Below the pieces are notes generated by a model that worked only from the letters and a program-made list of their open reading frames with translations, was not told the origin of the DNA and did no database searches. Shown here one piece after another: positions 62,299-64,000 of a DNA stretch of 64,000 bases. The stretch is taken from positions 1 through 64,000 of the forward strand of contig JAUYMY010000006.1 of the NCBI GenBank assembly GCA_030699385.1, in the 5' to 3' direction. The translations under genes and the position numbers were made by a program. Positions within the stretch are counted from its first letter, which is position 1. The number at the start of each line of letters is the position of its first letter. This DNA comes from Methylobacter sp. Its GTDB lineage: Bacteria; Pseudomonadota; Gammaproteobacteria; Methylococcales; Methylomonadaceae.

Positions 62299-63288
62299 AT
62301 GAATTCTAACTGGAAAAATTTTCTGCTGTCTAATAACGCATCAATCGACAACGATGCCGCTATTATTTTCCCTGAACATCAAGGCGACCGGCGTATTTAT
62401 GCCCTGGCGCATCTGGGTGTTTTGACCCTTGCAGGACGCGATACGGCAACGTTTTTGCAGGGACAAATCACCTGCAACATTAACGACATCAGCGATACCA
62501 AAAGCAGCCTCGGCGCCATTTGCAATCCTAAAGGCAGGGCGATCAGCACTTTTTTGCTGGTCAAGGACGGCGCTGATTTTTTGATGATTTTGCCGCAAGA
62601 ATTAGTGGCTGCCGTGCAAAAAAGGCTGCAAATGTATGTGTTGCGCGCCGATGTGCGGTTGACCGATAGCTCGGACGAACTCTGCTTGCTCGGCCTGCGC
62701 GAAGGTCAGCCGCAACTGGATGAGGCGCAAAAATCCACTTTTGCGACGACCCGGCAAGCCGCTATTGCGGTTGAACTTGCTAACCGCCATTTGTTTATTG
62801 CGACGCCTGAACAGGCCCAAACGCTCTGGACGGAACAACTCGCGCTGGGCTTTTTGCCGGAAGATTCGGCGCAATGGCGCTGTTTCGACATCATTGCCGG
62901 GATTCCCTGGCTGACGGCGGCAACCTCGGAAGAATTTATTCCGCAAATGCTGAATTTGGACAAGTTGGGCGGCATCAGTTTTAACAAAGGCTGTTACACC
63001 GGCCAGGAAATCGTGGCGCGGACGCATTATCTGGGCAAGGCAAAGCGGGAAATGTTTGCCGCCGAATGCCCGGCTATTTCAGAGCCGCCTAAGCCTAATG
63101 CCAGCATTATTGATGACAGCGGCGATACCGAACAGAGCGCCGGCAAAGTGCTGTGCGCGCAAACCAGGCAAAATACGTGCTACCTGCTGATTATTCTGCA
63201 AATTTCCGAGACGCATCGCTATAACCTGAGACTCAAAGACCGCTCGGATAAAATAACCTTATTAACCGCATCAACTCTAACACTATGA
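62299..63288 (+). CDS. ygfZ: Folate-binding Fe-S cluster repair protein YgfZ
   Basis: The 329-residue protein supports iron-sulfur enzymes such as MiaB and binds folate. The signature KGCYTGQEIVARTHYLGKAKR is near residue 232, with its essential cysteine. The N-terminal half has LAGRDTATFLQGQITCNI. It overlaps ctaA by four bases (ATGA). Confidence 0.94.
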   Translation: MNSNWKNFLLSNNASIDNDAAIIFPEHQGDRRIYALAHLGVLTLAGRDTATFLQGQITCNINDISDTKSSLGAICNPKGRAISTFLLVKDGADFLMILPQELVAAVQKRLQMYVLRADVRLTDSSDELCLLGLREGQPQLDEAQKSTFATTRQAAIAVELANRHLFIATPEQAQTLWTEQLALGFLPEDSAQWRCFDIIAGIPWLTAATSEEFIPQMLNLDKLGGISFNKGCYTGQEIVARTHYLGKAKREMFAAECPAISEPPKPNASIIDDSGDTEQSAGKVLCAQTRQNTCYLLIILQISETHRYNLRLKDRSDKITLLTASTLTL

Positions 63289-64000
63289 ATCCACAAGCCG
63301 TTGCGCGTTTTCGCCGATTAGGCGTATTGACCATTTTCGCCGTTTATATTGTCATTCTTGCCGGTGGCATTGTGAGAGCTTCCGGTGCTGGCATGGGTTG
63401 CCCCGACTGGCCGACCTGCTTTGGGCAATGGGTGCCGCCTACCGATGAAGCGCAGTTGCCGGCCAATTACCATGAGATTTATGCCGAGCGCGGTTATCAG
63501 GATACGCAATTTAACCCGGTAAAAACCTGGACCGAATACGCCAACCGGCTGGTCGGTGTCACCATCGGTTTCTTGATTTTGCTGACGGCCTGGTCGTCGC
63601 GCATTTATCTTAAAACCGACAAAACCATTTTCCATTTGGCGGTGACGGCGTTTTTGCTGGTCGGTTTTCAGGGCTGGCTCGGTTCGACCGTAGTCGCCAG
63701 CAATCTCAAGCCGGTGATGATCACCTTGCACATGCTGCTGGCTTTGTTCATCGTCGCCTTGCTGATTTACACCATTGCCCGTTCGCAACGTGATGTGATC
63801 GCCCAACTCGACATTCAGGCGCTGCCGGAAAAATTCAAAACCGTGTTGATTGCAGCGATGGTGATGACCTTGATGCAGGTGGCGATGGGGACGCAGGTGC
63901 GCGAAGCGGTCGATTTTATTTCCCATAGCCATAGTTATATCGAGCGCCAATACTGGCGTGACGACTTCCCGATCATTTTTTACATACACCGTTCGTTCTC
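63285..64000 (+). CDS. ctaA: Heme A synthase (partial, runs off the window)
   Basis: The first 238 codons of a COX15/CtaA enzyme, which converts heme O to heme A for cytochrome oxidase. It has VILAGGIVRASGAGMGCPDWPTCFGQWVPP at the start, EYANRLVGV with the glutamate and heme-ligand environment, then further helices (FHLAVTAFLLVGFQGWLGS, VMITLHMLLALFIV) and MGTQVREAVD. No stop codon occurs before the edge. It overlaps ygfZ by four bases, so the two are cotranscribed. Confidence 0.95.
   Translation, partial: MNPQAVARFRRLGVLTIFAVYIVILAGGIVRASGAGMGCPDWPTCFGQWVPPTDEAQLPANYHEIYAERGYQDTQFNPVKTWTEYANRLVGVTIGFLILLTAWSSRIYLKTDKTIFHLAVTAFLLVGFQGWLGSTVVASNLKPVMITLHMLLALFIVALLIYTIARSQRDVIAQLDIQALPEKFKTVLIAAMVMTLMQVAMGTQVREAVDFISHSHSYIERQYWRDDFPIIFYIHRSF

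Overview
The window looks like chromosomal DNA of a gammaproteobacterium. YgfX/YgfZ, RdgC, Hsp33, type-1 GshA, RegB/RegA, BepA and a PepN of about 880 residues are all typical of that class. A four-electron-transfer denitrification module (narKGHJI with an NsrR-type regulator), an APS-type CysH and heme A synthase indicate a respiratory organism that also uses nitrate. A Methylococcales-type methanotroph would fit the gene mix, but no methane-oxidation gene is present, so that placement is inference only.

Layout. 0-11.4 kb: housekeeping genes (rpmG, a cNMP/rhodanese protein, an HtrA protease, moaB, pepN, a small folate cluster, plsY, rdgC, bcp, a VOC protein). 11.4-23.5 kb: SemiSWEET, then narI-J-H-G and a double-length narK on the minus strand, with nsrR and an outer-membrane porin divergent. 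23.6-32 kb: a CheY-CheC-GGDEF operon, BepA, a possible small RNA, ZIP and UPF0016 metal transporters and a dynamin-like GTPase. 32-43 kb: ispB, two small genes, a hydrolase cotranscribed with a histidine kinase that carries an ethylene-receptor-type sensor domain, a DUF1538-DUF1538-PII-CBS operon, regBA and msrA. 43-48.2 kb: hslO and a lipoprotein, then an accessory stretch with a truncated type I-F cas1, a hicAB toxin-antitoxin pair and two AT-rich orphan genes. 48.1-53 kb: a tandem Pho box in front of a metallophosphatase-glycosyltransferase pair, then a large soluble Cache-Cache-CheW protein. 53-54 kb: a solitary integron-type gene cassette. 54-64 kb: a secreted beta-helix protein, moxR-DUF58, a cold-shock gene, gshA, cysH, ygfX, ygfZ and the start of ctaA.

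Repeats form a second layer. There are at least four families of short palindromic or terminal-inverted-repeat elements. One is a REP-like GC-rich palindrome (10.5, 37.5 and 40.0 kb). One is a 140-190 bp element with GTAACTACTCAG ends (3.3, 32.1 and 34.4 kb, plus a fragment at 9.4 kb); its copy at 3.3 kb is flanked by an 8-bp direct repeat. One is a GTCCACG/CGTGGAC element (3.2 and 56.4 kb). One is a CAGGTCTTG/CAAGACCTG palindrome (45.9, 47.85, 47.95 and 53.15 kb) that borders the accessory genes. No tRNA, rRNA, CRISPR array or complete transposase gene was seen.
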